A stretch of DNA of 6,068 nucleotides, taken from contig JBDQGZ010000120.1 in the NCBI GenBank assembly GCA_040265115.1, positions 1 to 6,068 of the forward strand, read 5' to 3'. The notes under the pieces are model-generated. The model saw only the letters and a program-made list of their open reading frames with translations. It did not search any database and was not told the origin of the DNA. This stretch comes from M55B157 sp040265115 (GTDB taxonomy: Bacteria; Actinomycetota; Actinomycetes; S36-B12). The first letter of the stretch is position 1; each line of letters begins with the position of its first letter. Both the position numbers and the translations under genes were made by a program. This document shows, piece after piece, positions 1 through 6,068 of the stretch.

Positions 1-70
1 ACTTCGATCGATGGATGTCCGCCGCGGAGGTCGCGTTGTCAGGCAGCGGAGTCGATGTCGATTGGTTCAC
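1..70 (+). other. Inverted piece of the radical SAM gene's 3' continuation (fold-back or micro-inversion)
   Basis: Reading the plus strand from base 3 gives FDRWMSAAEVALSG followed by SGVDVDWFT, ending near base 71. From memory of TIGR03960-type proteins, this is the kind of sequence expected just after the GWSE motif, which the minus-strand gene reaches at residue 546 (codon 68-66). The plus-strand peptide stops resembling the family exactly where GTTCAC (65-70) begins, and the minus-strand gene stops resembling it at the same hexamer. The segment thus reads as the gene's own downstream sequence in reverse orientation. Joining base 65 (complemented) to base 1 would give in-frame GWSE-H-FDRW; family members may carry a couple more residues there, so a few bases could be missing. 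An assembly or amplification fold-back at a contig end is the simplest cause; a real inversion of about 65 bp is possible. Confidence 0.75.
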
Positions 71-1703
71 TCCACCCGTCGAAGCGGGCACCATCGCGCC
101 AGGCCTGCTCGATCACCGACGCGACTCGCCGATCACCGCGCGAGAGCAGCCCCTCGACGATCCCTGGCTTTCCATCGTGATAGCGCAGGCCGATCGCCTT
201 GCCGTATTCGCGATTCGAGCGAATCGCATCCCGCAGTTGGGCGAGACGCGCATCGGTGGTCTCATGATCGAGTTGTGCTGCCCACTGGAAAGGTGTGTGG
301 GGCTTGGGAACGAATCCGCCGATGGACACCGTGCAGCGGATATCGCGCCGGCCACTCACTTCGCGCCCAACGCGGATCACCTCGGCTGCCATGCGCGCGA
401 TCTGCAGCACGTCCTCATCTGTCTCTGTAGGAAGGCCACACATGAAGTAGAGCTTCACCTGCCGCCAGCCCGCGGCGTAAGCGGTCGCCACCGTGCGGAT
501 CAGGTCTTCCTCGCTCACCTGCTTATTGATGACCTTGCGCAGTCGCTCGCTTCCGCCTTCGGGTGCGAACGTCAATCCACTTCGCCGGCCGTTGCGAGAC
601 AGTTCATTCGCCAGATCGACGTTAAACGCATCAACGCGAGTGCTCGGCAGGGACAGCGACACTTGCGAGTCGGTGTAGCAGTCCGCGAGCGCGGTCGTCA
701 GTGGCGCAATATCGGATTGATCCGCACTCGACAGCGACAGGAGACCCACCTCCTCGAACCCGGTTGCCGACAGACCACGGGCCACCATCGATTCGATGCC
801 AGCCTTGCTGCGTTCACGCACAGGACGGGTGATCATCCCGGCCTGGCAGAAACGGCAGCCGCGAGTGCAGCCTCTGAAGATCTCCACGCTCATCCGCTCG
901 TGCACCGTCTCGGCCAGCGGAACAAGGGGAGCGCGGGGGTAGTCCCAGTCATCGAGATCCATCACCGTGTGCTTAGCCACACGCCATGGGATATCCGGTC
1001 GTGACGGGACGACACGTCGGATCCGACCATCCTCGAGATACTCGACCTCGTAGAGCGATGGAACATAGGCGATGCCCGATCGCGCGACGCGCGCCAACAA
1101 CTCAGTTCGACCGCCCGGTGAACCCTCTGCCTTGAAATCGCGGACGAGATCAGTAAGAGCGAGTGCCGCCTGCTCGCCGTCACCGAGCACCGCCGCATCG
1201 ATGAAGTCTGCGATCGGCTCAGGATTGAAGGCGGCGTGCCCTCCGGCGATCACGAGCGGATCCCCGTCACCCCTCTCGACAGCGTGCAGCGGGATTCCGG
1301 CGAGATCGAGCGCCGTGAGCATGTTGGTGTAGCCCAGCTCGGTCGCGAAGGAGACGCCGAATAGATCGAAGGCACGAACGGGTCGATGCGCATCGACGGT
1401 GAATTGCGGAATACCGCGCTCACGCATCAGGGCCTCAAGATCGGGCCACACCGCATAGGTGCGCTCAGCCAGAGCGTCCTCGACTCCGTTGATCACCTCA
1501 TAGAGGATCGCCACTCCTTGGTTGGGGGCACCCACCTCATAGGCATCGGGATACATCAGCGCCCAGCGAACAGTGGTGTCCGCCCACTCCTTCGAGACGG
1601 AGTTGACCTCACCTCCGACGTATTGGATGGGCTTGGACACCAGGGGCAAGACCTGTTCGAGATCCGGAAAGACCGACGACACCGTGCTCGAGGACATAGC
1701 CAC
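39..1703 (-). CDS. TIGR03960-type radical SAM protein with B12-binding-like N-terminal domain; natural 3' end lost at an inverted junction
   Basis: The cluster motif CxxxCxxC is C279-TRG-C283-RF-C286, placing a SAM-cleaving [4Fe-4S] cluster in the central domain. Other family landmarks are FAPEGGSERLRKVINK (379-394), KLYFMCGLPTE (417-427) and GGFVPKPHTPFQW (462-474). The N-terminal part (about 45-240) looks like a Rossmann-type B12-binding-like domain with GVSFATELGY and GGHAAFNPEP, but has no DxHxxG cobalamin-ligating motif: residues 53-58 read DAYEVG. The substrate is unknown. In actinobacteria such genes often follow the rod cluster and precede a DUF2344 partner, as I recall. The start is GTG at 1703 or ATG at 1697; neither has a strong ribosome site, and the gene begins 12-18 nt after the HAD stop, so coupled translation is likely. 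Residues 547-554 (PIDIDSAA) and the stop at 39-41 are probably not native, because the expected continuation lies on the opposite strand at 3-71. Expected full length is about 80-100 residues longer. Confidence 0.9.
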   Translation of the reverse strand: MAMSSSTVSSVFPDLEQVLPLVSKPIQYVGGEVNSVSKEWADTTVRWALMYPDAYEVGAPNQGVAILYEVINGVEDALAERTYAVWPDLEALMRERGIPQFTVDAHRPVRAFDLFGVSFATELGYTNMLTALDLAGIPLHAVERGDGDPLVIAGGHAAFNPEPIADFIDAAVLGDGEQAALALTDLVRDFKAEGSPGGRTELLARVARSGIAYVPSLYEVEYLEDGRIRRVVPSRPDIPWRVAKHTVMDLDDWDYPRAPLVPLAETVHERMSVEIFRGCTRGCRFCQAGMITRPVRERSKAGIESMVARGLSATGFEEVGLLSLSSADQSDIAPLTTALADCYTDSQVSLSLPSTRVDAFNVDLANELSRNGRRSGLTFAPEGGSERLRKVINKQVSEEDLIRTVATAYAAGWRQVKLYFMCGLPTETDEDVLQIARMAAEVIRVGREVSGRRDIRCTVSIGGFVPKPHTPFQWAAQLDHETTDARLAQLRDAIRSNREYGKAIGLRYHDGKPGIVEGLLSRGDRRVASVIEQAWRDGARFDGWSEPIDIDSAA

Positions 1704-1715
1704 CAGCGTATCGAC

Positions 1716-2354
1716 TCAACCACGCACAGCCTGCGAGACCGCCTCAGCCAGATTCGCGGCGAGGCGGGTACCGTCCGGAAAAGCACCAGAGGAGAACGGG
1801 ACTCCGATGAACCCCGCTCCCGCATCGCTGGCCGCTGCTAGGTCCCAGGTGGCATCACCGATCATCGTGGCTGATGCGGGATCCACCGAGAGCGCTTCGC
1901 AGGCCAGGATCAGTCCGTCACCGTGCGGCTTCGGGCGACTTCCCGGTTGCCGGCCGATCACGACATCGATCTGGACGCCGTGGTGGGTGAGAACCTCACG
2001 GGCGACATCGGGAGGCAGCAGCGTGATCACGGCCACGGGCTGGTCCCTCGCCAGACCCATCGCCTCGGTCAATCGCGGCATGGCGATTGACTGCGGGATA
2101 GCGGCTCGTTCGTGGCGGGCGATCACATCGGAGGCCTCCTGCCATGTCGATGTCCCCGCGAACGCGACGAGCGCTGACATGCAGGCCTGCGTAGGACGGT
2201 CCCAGTCGGTCTCCGGGACAGTGGCTGCGGAGGACTCGCCGAGCAACGCGCGAACGCTTTCCCAGGCTGCGGCGTAATCAGTGAAGGACTGCATATCGAC
2301 AAGTGTGCGATCGAGGTCGAACAGGATCGCCTTGCTCGCAGATCGGGCACCCAT
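1716..2354 (-). CDS. HAD-superfamily hydrolase, phosphoglycolate phosphatase-like
   Basis: This 212-residue soluble protein has the four HAD motifs in order. Motif I is FDLDRT with nucleophile D13 and acid D15; motif II is the threonine in VITLL (T111); motif III is the lysine in PKPHGDG (K142); motif IV is GDATWDL with D167 and D171, which bind magnesium. The helical segment between about 20 and 90 fits a small C1-type cap. Such enzymes dephosphorylate small phosphometabolites; the substrate cannot be read from sequence. Motif I has Arg where DxDGT is usual. I chose the ATG at 2354 because motif I then falls at residue 13, as is normal; the open frame extends to 2444, but that part lies inside rodA and reads unlike a HAD N-terminus. 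No good Shine-Dalgarno is seen; AGGAG lies 25 nt upstream inside a small hairpin. It sits 32 nt after rodA and 12 nt before the radical SAM gene, so co-transcription is likely. Confidence 0.88.
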   Translation of the reverse strand: MGARSASKAILFDLDRTLVDMQSFTDYAAAWESVRALLGESSAATVPETDWDRPTQACMSALVAFAGTSTWQEASDVIARHERAAIPQSIAMPRLTEAMGLARDQPVAVITLLPPDVAREVLTHHGVQIDVVIGRQPGSRPKPHGDGLILACEALSVDPASATMIGDATWDLAAASDAGAGFIGVPFSSGAFPDGTRLAANLAEAVSQAVRG

Positions 2355-2364
2355 GGGGCAAGCG

Positions 2365-2385
2365 TAGGAGCCAGAGCAACTCCTA
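2365..2385 (-). other. Small hairpin between rodA and the HAD gene
   Basis: TAGGAG (2365-2370) and CTCCTA (2380-2385) form a perfect 6-bp stem with a 9-nt loop. In the direction of transcription the hairpin begins within the rodA TAG stop triplet (2389-2387) neighbourhood and ends 10 nt before the HAD start codon. No T-tract follows, so it is not a typical intrinsic terminator. The first arm contains AGGAG, a possible ribosome site that would be masked when folded, but it lies 25 nt from the ATG. It may be chance. Confidence 0.3.
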
Positions 2386-2386
2386 G

Positions 2387-3559
2387 CTAGGTGTTTGCCG
2401 CGGTGTGTACTCGCACATTCGCCAGTAGGCCGAGCGCTATCCACGACGCGAACATCGATGTTCCGCCGTACGACACGAAGGGCAGTGGGACGCCCGTGAT
2501 CGGCATGATGCCGAGATTCATGCCGATGTTCTCGAAGGTCTGGAAGGCCAACCAGGCCATGACACCTGTCGCGACAAGCCGACCAAAGAGATCGTCAGCG
2601 CCCATCGCGATGCGCATGCCTCGCCACAGCACGATGCTCAGTCCGATGATGAAGGCCATCGCTCCGATGTAGCCGGCTTCCTCCGCGATGACGGTGAAGA
2701 TGAAGTCGCTTTCATTGACCGGGACGAAGTTCCCCTGGGTCTGCGGCCCGGAGAACAATCCGTGGCCAAACCAGCCCCCACCGCCAATGGCGATGCGCGC
2801 CTGCACTGCGTTGTAGGCCGCAGCTCCCTCGCTCCCCTCGGGATTGAGGAAGGACGTCAATCGGGCGATCTGATAATCCTGGATGACACCGAACTGCAAT
2901 GCGAGGAACACCGCAACAAGGCCGCCACCGATCAGGCCGGCGAGCCACCGCCGCCTGGCTCCAGAGACCGCCACGAGGGTGATGACGATGACCGACATGA
3001 CGAGCGCGGTACCGGTGTCGTTTTGTAGCAGGACGAGTCCGATGGGGACAGCCGCCAACGCGAGAGCGAGAAGAACATCTCGATCACGCGGTTCGGATTC
3101 GGCATCCCGCTTCTCCGCGAGGATGAGCGCCATCACCAAAATGATCGACACCTTCGCCAATTCCGCTGGCTGCAGGGTGAACCCGCCGGGCACTGAGATC
3201 CACGCTCGTGCACCGGCGATGGTGACACCGAGCGGCGTGTAGACCATCAGGATCCCCAGGATGGAGAGCACGTAGATCACCGGGGTGTAGGCCCGCAGGA
3301 GACGGAAGTCGAGTTTCGAGACGATGAAGGCGAGCACGACACCGATGGCGATGTTGATCGTGTGTCGGACGAGGAAGTACTGCGGGTCATCTTCCGGGGC
3401 AAGATCTGCCCGGCTCGCCGACCAGACGAACACCGTGCTCCCCGCCGACAACAGCAAAGCCGAAATGACCAGCCACCAGTCCATTCGGCGTAGATACGAC
3501 TGGCGGTCCTGTGCGACGGCGCCGACGAATCGCTGCGGGCGAGGCTCAGTGACGCTCAC
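2387..3559 (-). CDS. rodA: RodA, SEDS-family peptidoglycan glycosyltransferase of the elongasome
   Basis: This 390-residue polytopic membrane protein polymerises lipid II into glycan strands as the partner of PBP2. About ten hydrophobic segments can be placed, starting near residue 28 and ending near 385. SEDS landmarks are GARAWI (116-121), QPAELAKV (130-137), QNDTGTA (179-185, usually QPDLGTA), LTSFLNPE (234-241), AIGGGGWFGHGL (257-268), NESDFIFTVIAEE (282-294), and ENIGMNLGIMP followed by GVPLPFVSYGGTS (343-368). D285 in NESDFIF aligns with the aspartate shown to be essential in characterised RodA proteins. The start is GTG at 3559, overlapping the mrdA stop as GTGA, which indicates translational coupling and fits the obligate RodA-PBP2 pairing. 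The cytoplasmic N-terminal tail of about 25 residues is ordinary for actinobacterial members. FtsW is the alternative SEDS protein, but the adjacent mreD and mrdA favour RodA. Confidence 0.95.
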   Translation of the reverse strand: MSVTEPRPQRFVGAVAQDRQSYLRRMDWWLVISALLLSAGSTVFVWSASRADLAPEDDPQYFLVRHTINIAIGVVLAFIVSKLDFRLLRAYTPVIYVLSILGILMVYTPLGVTIAGARAWISVPGGFTLQPAELAKVSIILVMALILAEKRDAESEPRDRDVLLALALAAVPIGLVLLQNDTGTALVMSVIVITLVAVSGARRRWLAGLIGGGLVAVFLALQFGVIQDYQIARLTSFLNPEGSEGAAAYNAVQARIAIGGGGWFGHGLFSGPQTQGNFVPVNESDFIFTVIAEEAGYIGAMAFIIGLSIVLWRGMRIAMGADDLFGRLVATGVMAWLAFQTFENIGMNLGIMPITGVPLPFVSYGGTSMFASWIALGLLANVRVHTAANT

Positions 3560-5724
3560 GGCAGCAACCCGGAGCCGGCGCGCGTCGACGCATCCTGCCC
3601 CTCCGCGTCAAGACCGGAGGGCCGCATGCCCGGGGTGATGGGCGTGCCGTCGGCACGCACGATTGGCAGATCAGCCGAGGGCGCGCCATCGATCAGCACA
3701 CTGCGGTCGGGGTCGACGTCGGTTCCCACGACTCCGAAGATCTCCTCGTAAATCGCTCGCACGCTCGGACCCACTGCCGCCGAACCGGTTCCGCCCTCGG
3801 TCACCATCATCACGACTGCGTAGCGAGGGTCGTCCGCGGGCGCGAAACTCGCGTACCAGGCGATCGTGGTCTCGTTGCCGAACACCTGAGCCGAGCCTGT
3901 CTTCGAGGCCACGGGAACCTGGTCGAGCGGGAATCCAGCGAACGGTCCGCTACCCGTTCCCTCTGCGGTCACGGCCGCGAGGGACGTCCGCAGGAAGTCC
4001 AGTGTGTCGGTTTCCGAGAGCACTCTGGTGACCCTGGGTTCGATCTCGCGCACCACCTCACCGCTGCTGGTGAGTACGGCCTTCGCGACGTGGGGTTCGT
4101 AGATTCGACCACCATTCGCGATCGCGGCGTACACCATCGCTAACTGAAGGGGCGTGATCGCCGTGTCACCCTGACCGATGGACGCGTTGATCGCATCACC
4201 GTTGCGCCACCGGAAACCGTCGAGACAGTTCTCCTTCGCGAGAGCGGTGAAGTAGTCGGCGAGATCGGGATCCTCCGCACGCGTCTCGGGGTAGCCCTCC
4301 TTCGCGTCCGCGCACCAGTTGTCGCGTCGCTCCTCCCAGGTCTGCTGCTTCTCAAGTCGCCCGGCGACCAGCCCTGCCGCCTCACCCGGCAGGTCGATGC
4401 CGGCGGGGCGCCCCAGGCCGAACCGCTCTGCGGCATCGGCAATCGGATCCGGAGACTCCAAGGTCGCAGCATTGCCACCAGCGGTCAGCCACATCTCGTC
4501 GGCGATCCGATAGAACACCGTGTTGCACGACACCTCGAGTGCACGCTGCAGTGAGATCGGACCGAATCCCTCGGACTCGAAGTTGCGGAAAGTCTGAGAG
4601 CCGACCTCGTATTCGCTCGGGCAGTCATAGGTGCCCCCGAGGTCGTAGCCCTGCTGCGCTGCCGCATAGGTCGTCACAGGCTTGAACGTGGAGCCCGGCG
4701 GGAACGTGCCCTGAACGGCATTCGAGGACAGGGCCTTCGACTTCAAGAGACGGTCGTAGTCCTTGCTCGAGATCCCGCCCACCCACAGATCGGGGTCGTA
4801 GGTCGGATAGCTGGCCATTGCGAGGACCCCACCGGTCTGCACGTCGACGACGACCGCCGCACCTGACGTGCCCTGGTTCCCCAGGTCCCGGGCTCGGAGA
4901 ACCGCGGCCTCTAGTTCTTCCTCAACAACGGCCTGCAGATGGGAGTCGACATTCGTCACCAGATAGTTGCCGGGCACAGGCTCAGTGATGTCGAGCGTCC
5001 CGGTGACCCGACCGACAGTGTCGACCGCCAGGGTGGTGATGCCGGGGATACCTCGCAGATCGAGGTCGTATTGGGACTCAAGGCCGGTGCGTCCGACGAT
5101 GTCGCGGCTGCGCAGCCGCGCCGGATCGCTGGTCTCTCCCTGGGCATCCAGTTGCTCCTGGGACACCGGGCCGAGATAGCCGAGCAGGTGCGCCATGTTC
5201 GCGTCGAAGGGCTGCGGATACTCGCGCACGGCCTCGAGTTGGGCGATGATCCCGGGGAACTCACCGCGCCGCTCCATGATCGCAAGCGCAGTCTCGGTGT
5301 CGACATCCTTCGCGACCGGGATGGGCTGATACGGAGAACCATCCCAGCACACCGGCGGCGGCGCCGCGCCATCCTGCCCGCACGGGATGAGACGCAGGGC
5401 AATCTCTGCCTCCGAGACGTCCAGAGCCTCCGCAAGACGACCGATCACGGCCGCTCCCTCGTCTTCCTCTCGCGCCAGGGTCATCCGATCGATCGAGACC
5501 ACGAGCGACACCCGGTTGGCCACGAGTGGGCGCCCCCGCTGGTCAAGGACCAAGCCGCGGACAGCCGGCGCGATGACTTCGCGGGTGGAGTTTTTCGCCG
5601 CGGCCGCCCGATACTCATCGCCAGCGACGAGTTGCAAATACGACAGCCGCGCCACGAGGGTGCCGATCAGGGAGACCACCAGGACGCCGAGGATGATCAG
5701 ACGCAGGGAGGACCGCTCGCTCAT
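3556..5724 (-). CDS. mrdA: Penicillin-binding protein 2 (class B, elongasome D,D-transpeptidase)
   Basis: This 722-residue protein crosslinks lateral-wall peptidoglycan and is anchored in the membrane by one N-terminal segment (about 8-28) with the rest outside. The non-catalytic pedestal begins with RGLVLDQRGRPLVANR (56-71). The transpeptidase domain carries the acyl-serine motif STFK (S345, K348), the SxN motif SCN (399-401) and KTG (608-610). Between the second and third motifs, an insert with C471 and C500 (NWCADAKEGYP and KENCLDGFRW) resembles inserts of actinobacterial PBP2; C115 and C126 form another possible extracytoplasmic pair. The tail after about 665 is rich in Pro, Gly and Asp and is probably disordered. 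At 722 residues it is longer than E. coli PBP2 (633), consistent with the inserts and tail. The ATG at 5724 has a ribosome site, GGTGAGG, 7 nt upstream. It follows mreD and overlaps rodA by 4 nt. All catalytic residues are present, so it should be beta-lactam-sensitive in principle. Confidence 0.96.
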   Translation of the reverse strand: MSERSSLRLIILGVLVVSLIGTLVARLSYLQLVAGDEYRAAAAKNSTREVIAPAVRGLVLDQRGRPLVANRVSLVVSIDRMTLAREEDEGAAVIGRLAEALDVSEAEIALRLIPCGQDGAAPPPVCWDGSPYQPIPVAKDVDTETALAIMERRGEFPGIIAQLEAVREYPQPFDANMAHLLGYLGPVSQEQLDAQGETSDPARLRSRDIVGRTGLESQYDLDLRGIPGITTLAVDTVGRVTGTLDITEPVPGNYLVTNVDSHLQAVVEEELEAAVLRARDLGNQGTSGAAVVVDVQTGGVLAMASYPTYDPDLWVGGISSKDYDRLLKSKALSSNAVQGTFPPGSTFKPVTTYAAAQQGYDLGGTYDCPSEYEVGSQTFRNFESEGFGPISLQRALEVSCNTVFYRIADEMWLTAGGNAATLESPDPIADAAERFGLGRPAGIDLPGEAAGLVAGRLEKQQTWEERRDNWCADAKEGYPETRAEDPDLADYFTALAKENCLDGFRWRNGDAINASIGQGDTAITPLQLAMVYAAIANGGRIYEPHVAKAVLTSSGEVVREIEPRVTRVLSETDTLDFLRTSLAAVTAEGTGSGPFAGFPLDQVPVASKTGSAQVFGNETTIAWYASFAPADDPRYAVVMMVTEGGTGSAAVGPSVRAIYEEIFGVVGTDVDPDRSVLIDGAPSADLPIVRADGTPITPGMRPSGLDAEGQDASTRAGSGLLP

Positions 5725-5731
5725 GCCCCTG

Positions 5732-5738
5732 CCTCACC
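5732..5738 (-). promoter_or_regulatory. Ribosome binding site of mrdA
   Basis: On the minus strand GGTGAGG stands 7 nt before the ATG at 5724-5722. It is the clearest Shine-Dalgarno in the window and supports that start. The other gene starts here lack one this good and probably rely on coupling to the gene before them. Confidence 0.6.
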
Positions 5739-5767
5739 ACCCTCGCTTGGATCTTCCCGAGCCCGGT

Positions 5768-5786
5768 CGACCCGCGCCGCGGGTCG
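5768..5786 (-). other. GC-rich hairpin between mreD and mrdA
   Basis: CGACCCGC (5768-5775) and GCGGGTCG (5779-5786) are perfect inverted repeats, giving an 8-bp stem with a 3-nt loop in the 96-nt gap after the mreD stop. No T-tract follows in the direction of transcription, so a standard rho-independent terminator is unlikely; it could slow polymerase, mark an RNA processing site, or be chance in GC-rich DNA. If mreD really continues in the shifted frame through this gap, the hairpin would simply be coding sequence. Confidence 0.45.
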
Positions 5787-5820
5787 GACGCGCCACAGCC
5801 CCCCTGCGGTTCCCCTCAGG

Positions 5821-6068
5821 TCAGCGGGGGAATGCCTCGGGCACGACCCGTCGGCTGATACCGCGCACGAGGGGCACGACGACAAGGGACAGCACCCCGG
5901 CATACACGGCAGCAGCCACTGTCATCGAGGGTACCTCGTCCCAGCGCACCCTTGGGTCACCGAGCAATCCACCGAGGGCCGCTCCAGCGAGGACCGCGAG
6001 CCCACCGGCAGCGGCAGTGAGACCGGTGGTGATCAGCCAGGGGCGATCATCGGAACCGAACACCCGTC
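5821..6068 (-). CDS. mreD: Rod shape-determining protein MreD, C-terminal part (5' end outside window)
   Basis: About 81 residues of the C-terminal half are present and the frame stays open to the window edge, so the gene starts beyond base 6068. MreD is a small polytopic membrane protein of the MreBCD elongasome. Two hydrophobic stretches are seen, one from WLITTGLTAAAGG onward and one covering AAAVYAGVLSLVVVPLV, separated by GGLLGDPRVRWDEVPS. The GDPRV-W loop and the final VPLVRGISRR resemble actinobacterial MreD ends, and the position just before mrdA agrees. The frame ends with a TGA at 5823-5821 right after a run of five C (minus strand, 5830-5826). Removing one base of that run would carry the frame on for about 34 residues to a TGA at 5723-5721 that overlaps the mrdA ATG, so the native 3' end is uncertain. 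The GTG at 6063-6061 is most likely internal. Confidence 0.85.
   Translation of the reverse strand, partial: RVFGSDDRPWLITTGLTAAAGGLAVLAGAALGGLLGDPRVRWDEVPSMTVAAAVYAGVLSLVVVPLVRGISRRVVPEAFPR

Noticed and set aside
15..1004. A 329-residue plus-strand open frame antisense to the radical SAM gene.
   Set aside because: The minus-strand frame carries clear radical SAM motifs over the same bases, and this frame is the usual high-GC antisense shadow. Only its first ~19 residues (bases 15-71) look meaningful, and those are explained as the inverted gene fragment.
1573..2277. A 234-residue plus-strand open frame across the HAD gene and the radical SAM start.
   Set aside because: It is antisense to two motif-bearing genes, has low-complexity Ala/Ser/Arg composition, and shows no recognisable domain.
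2355..2444. A longer HAD start at 2444 giving 30 extra residues.
   Set aside because: The extension overlaps the end of rodA by over 50 bases, is rich in Cys, Arg and Ser unlike a HAD N-terminus, and the ATG at 2354 places motif I at the normal distance.
2712..2948. Short minus-strand frames inside rodA and mrdA, such as this 78-residue one.
   Set aside because: They are out-of-frame shadows of continuous, motif-bearing SEDS and transpeptidase genes.
5768..5786. The hairpin read as a rho-independent terminator.
   Set aside because: No T-rich tract follows on the minus strand, and termination here would cut PBP2 and RodA off from mreBCD.
5721..5903. A 60-residue minus-strand open frame overlapping the mreD end and ending at an ATGA with mrdA.
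   Set aside because: It is not accepted as an independent gene because its first half is out of frame with well-supported MreD. Its second half is kept only as a possible frameshifted MreD tail.
1..6068. Searched for tRNA or rRNA genes, CRISPR repeats, insertion-sequence ends and riboswitch-like leaders.
   Set aside because: Nothing was recognised; nearly all bases lie in five minus-strand genes and the gaps are under 100 bases.

Overview
The window is about 62% GC by eye and is coding-dense, with every supported gene on the minus strand. The protein signatures point to an actinobacterium (Actinomycetota). They include a class B PBP2 with cysteine-containing inserts, a SEDS protein carrying NESDFIF, an MreD ending with GGLLGDPRV, and a TIGR03960-type radical SAM gene downstream of the rod genes. 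I cannot name a genus. Two of the five genes appear to use GTG starts.

Read in the direction of transcription (right to left), the layout is: the 3' part of mreD (6068 to 5821, its 5' end outside the window); a 96-nt gap holding a GC-rich hairpin; mrdA, encoding the transpeptidase PBP2 (5724 to 3556); rodA, encoding the SEDS glycosyltransferase and overlapping mrdA by 4 nt as GTGA (3559 to 2387); a 32-nt gap with a small hairpin; a HAD-family phosphatase gene (2354 to 1716); and a TIGR03960-type radical SAM gene (1703 to 39 as an open frame). Spacing suggests one operon. MreD, PBP2 and RodA are parts of the elongasome, which builds lateral-wall peptidoglycan: RodA polymerises lipid II and PBP2 crosslinks the strands. 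The HAD and radical SAM products have no proven link to wall synthesis. No promoter, tRNA, rRNA, mobile element or CRISPR array was found.

The most unusual signal is at the left edge. The radical SAM protein follows its family up to residue E546 and then ends after eight unrelated residues. What looks like the missing continuation (FDRWMSAAEVALSG, then SGVDVDWFT) is encoded on the opposite strand at bases 3-71, meeting the gene at a GTTCAC/GTGAAC microhomology (65-70). The first ~65-70 bases therefore appear inverted relative to the gene. A fold-back chimera at a contig end is the likeliest explanation, and a tiny real inversion is the alternative. The stop at 39-41 should not be taken as the natural gene end.

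A second, weaker anomaly is at the mreD 3' end, where removing one base from a five-base homopolymer would extend MreD to an ATGA overlap with mrdA. I did not find a new biological system. Apart from these junctions, this is a recognisable cell-elongation operon.
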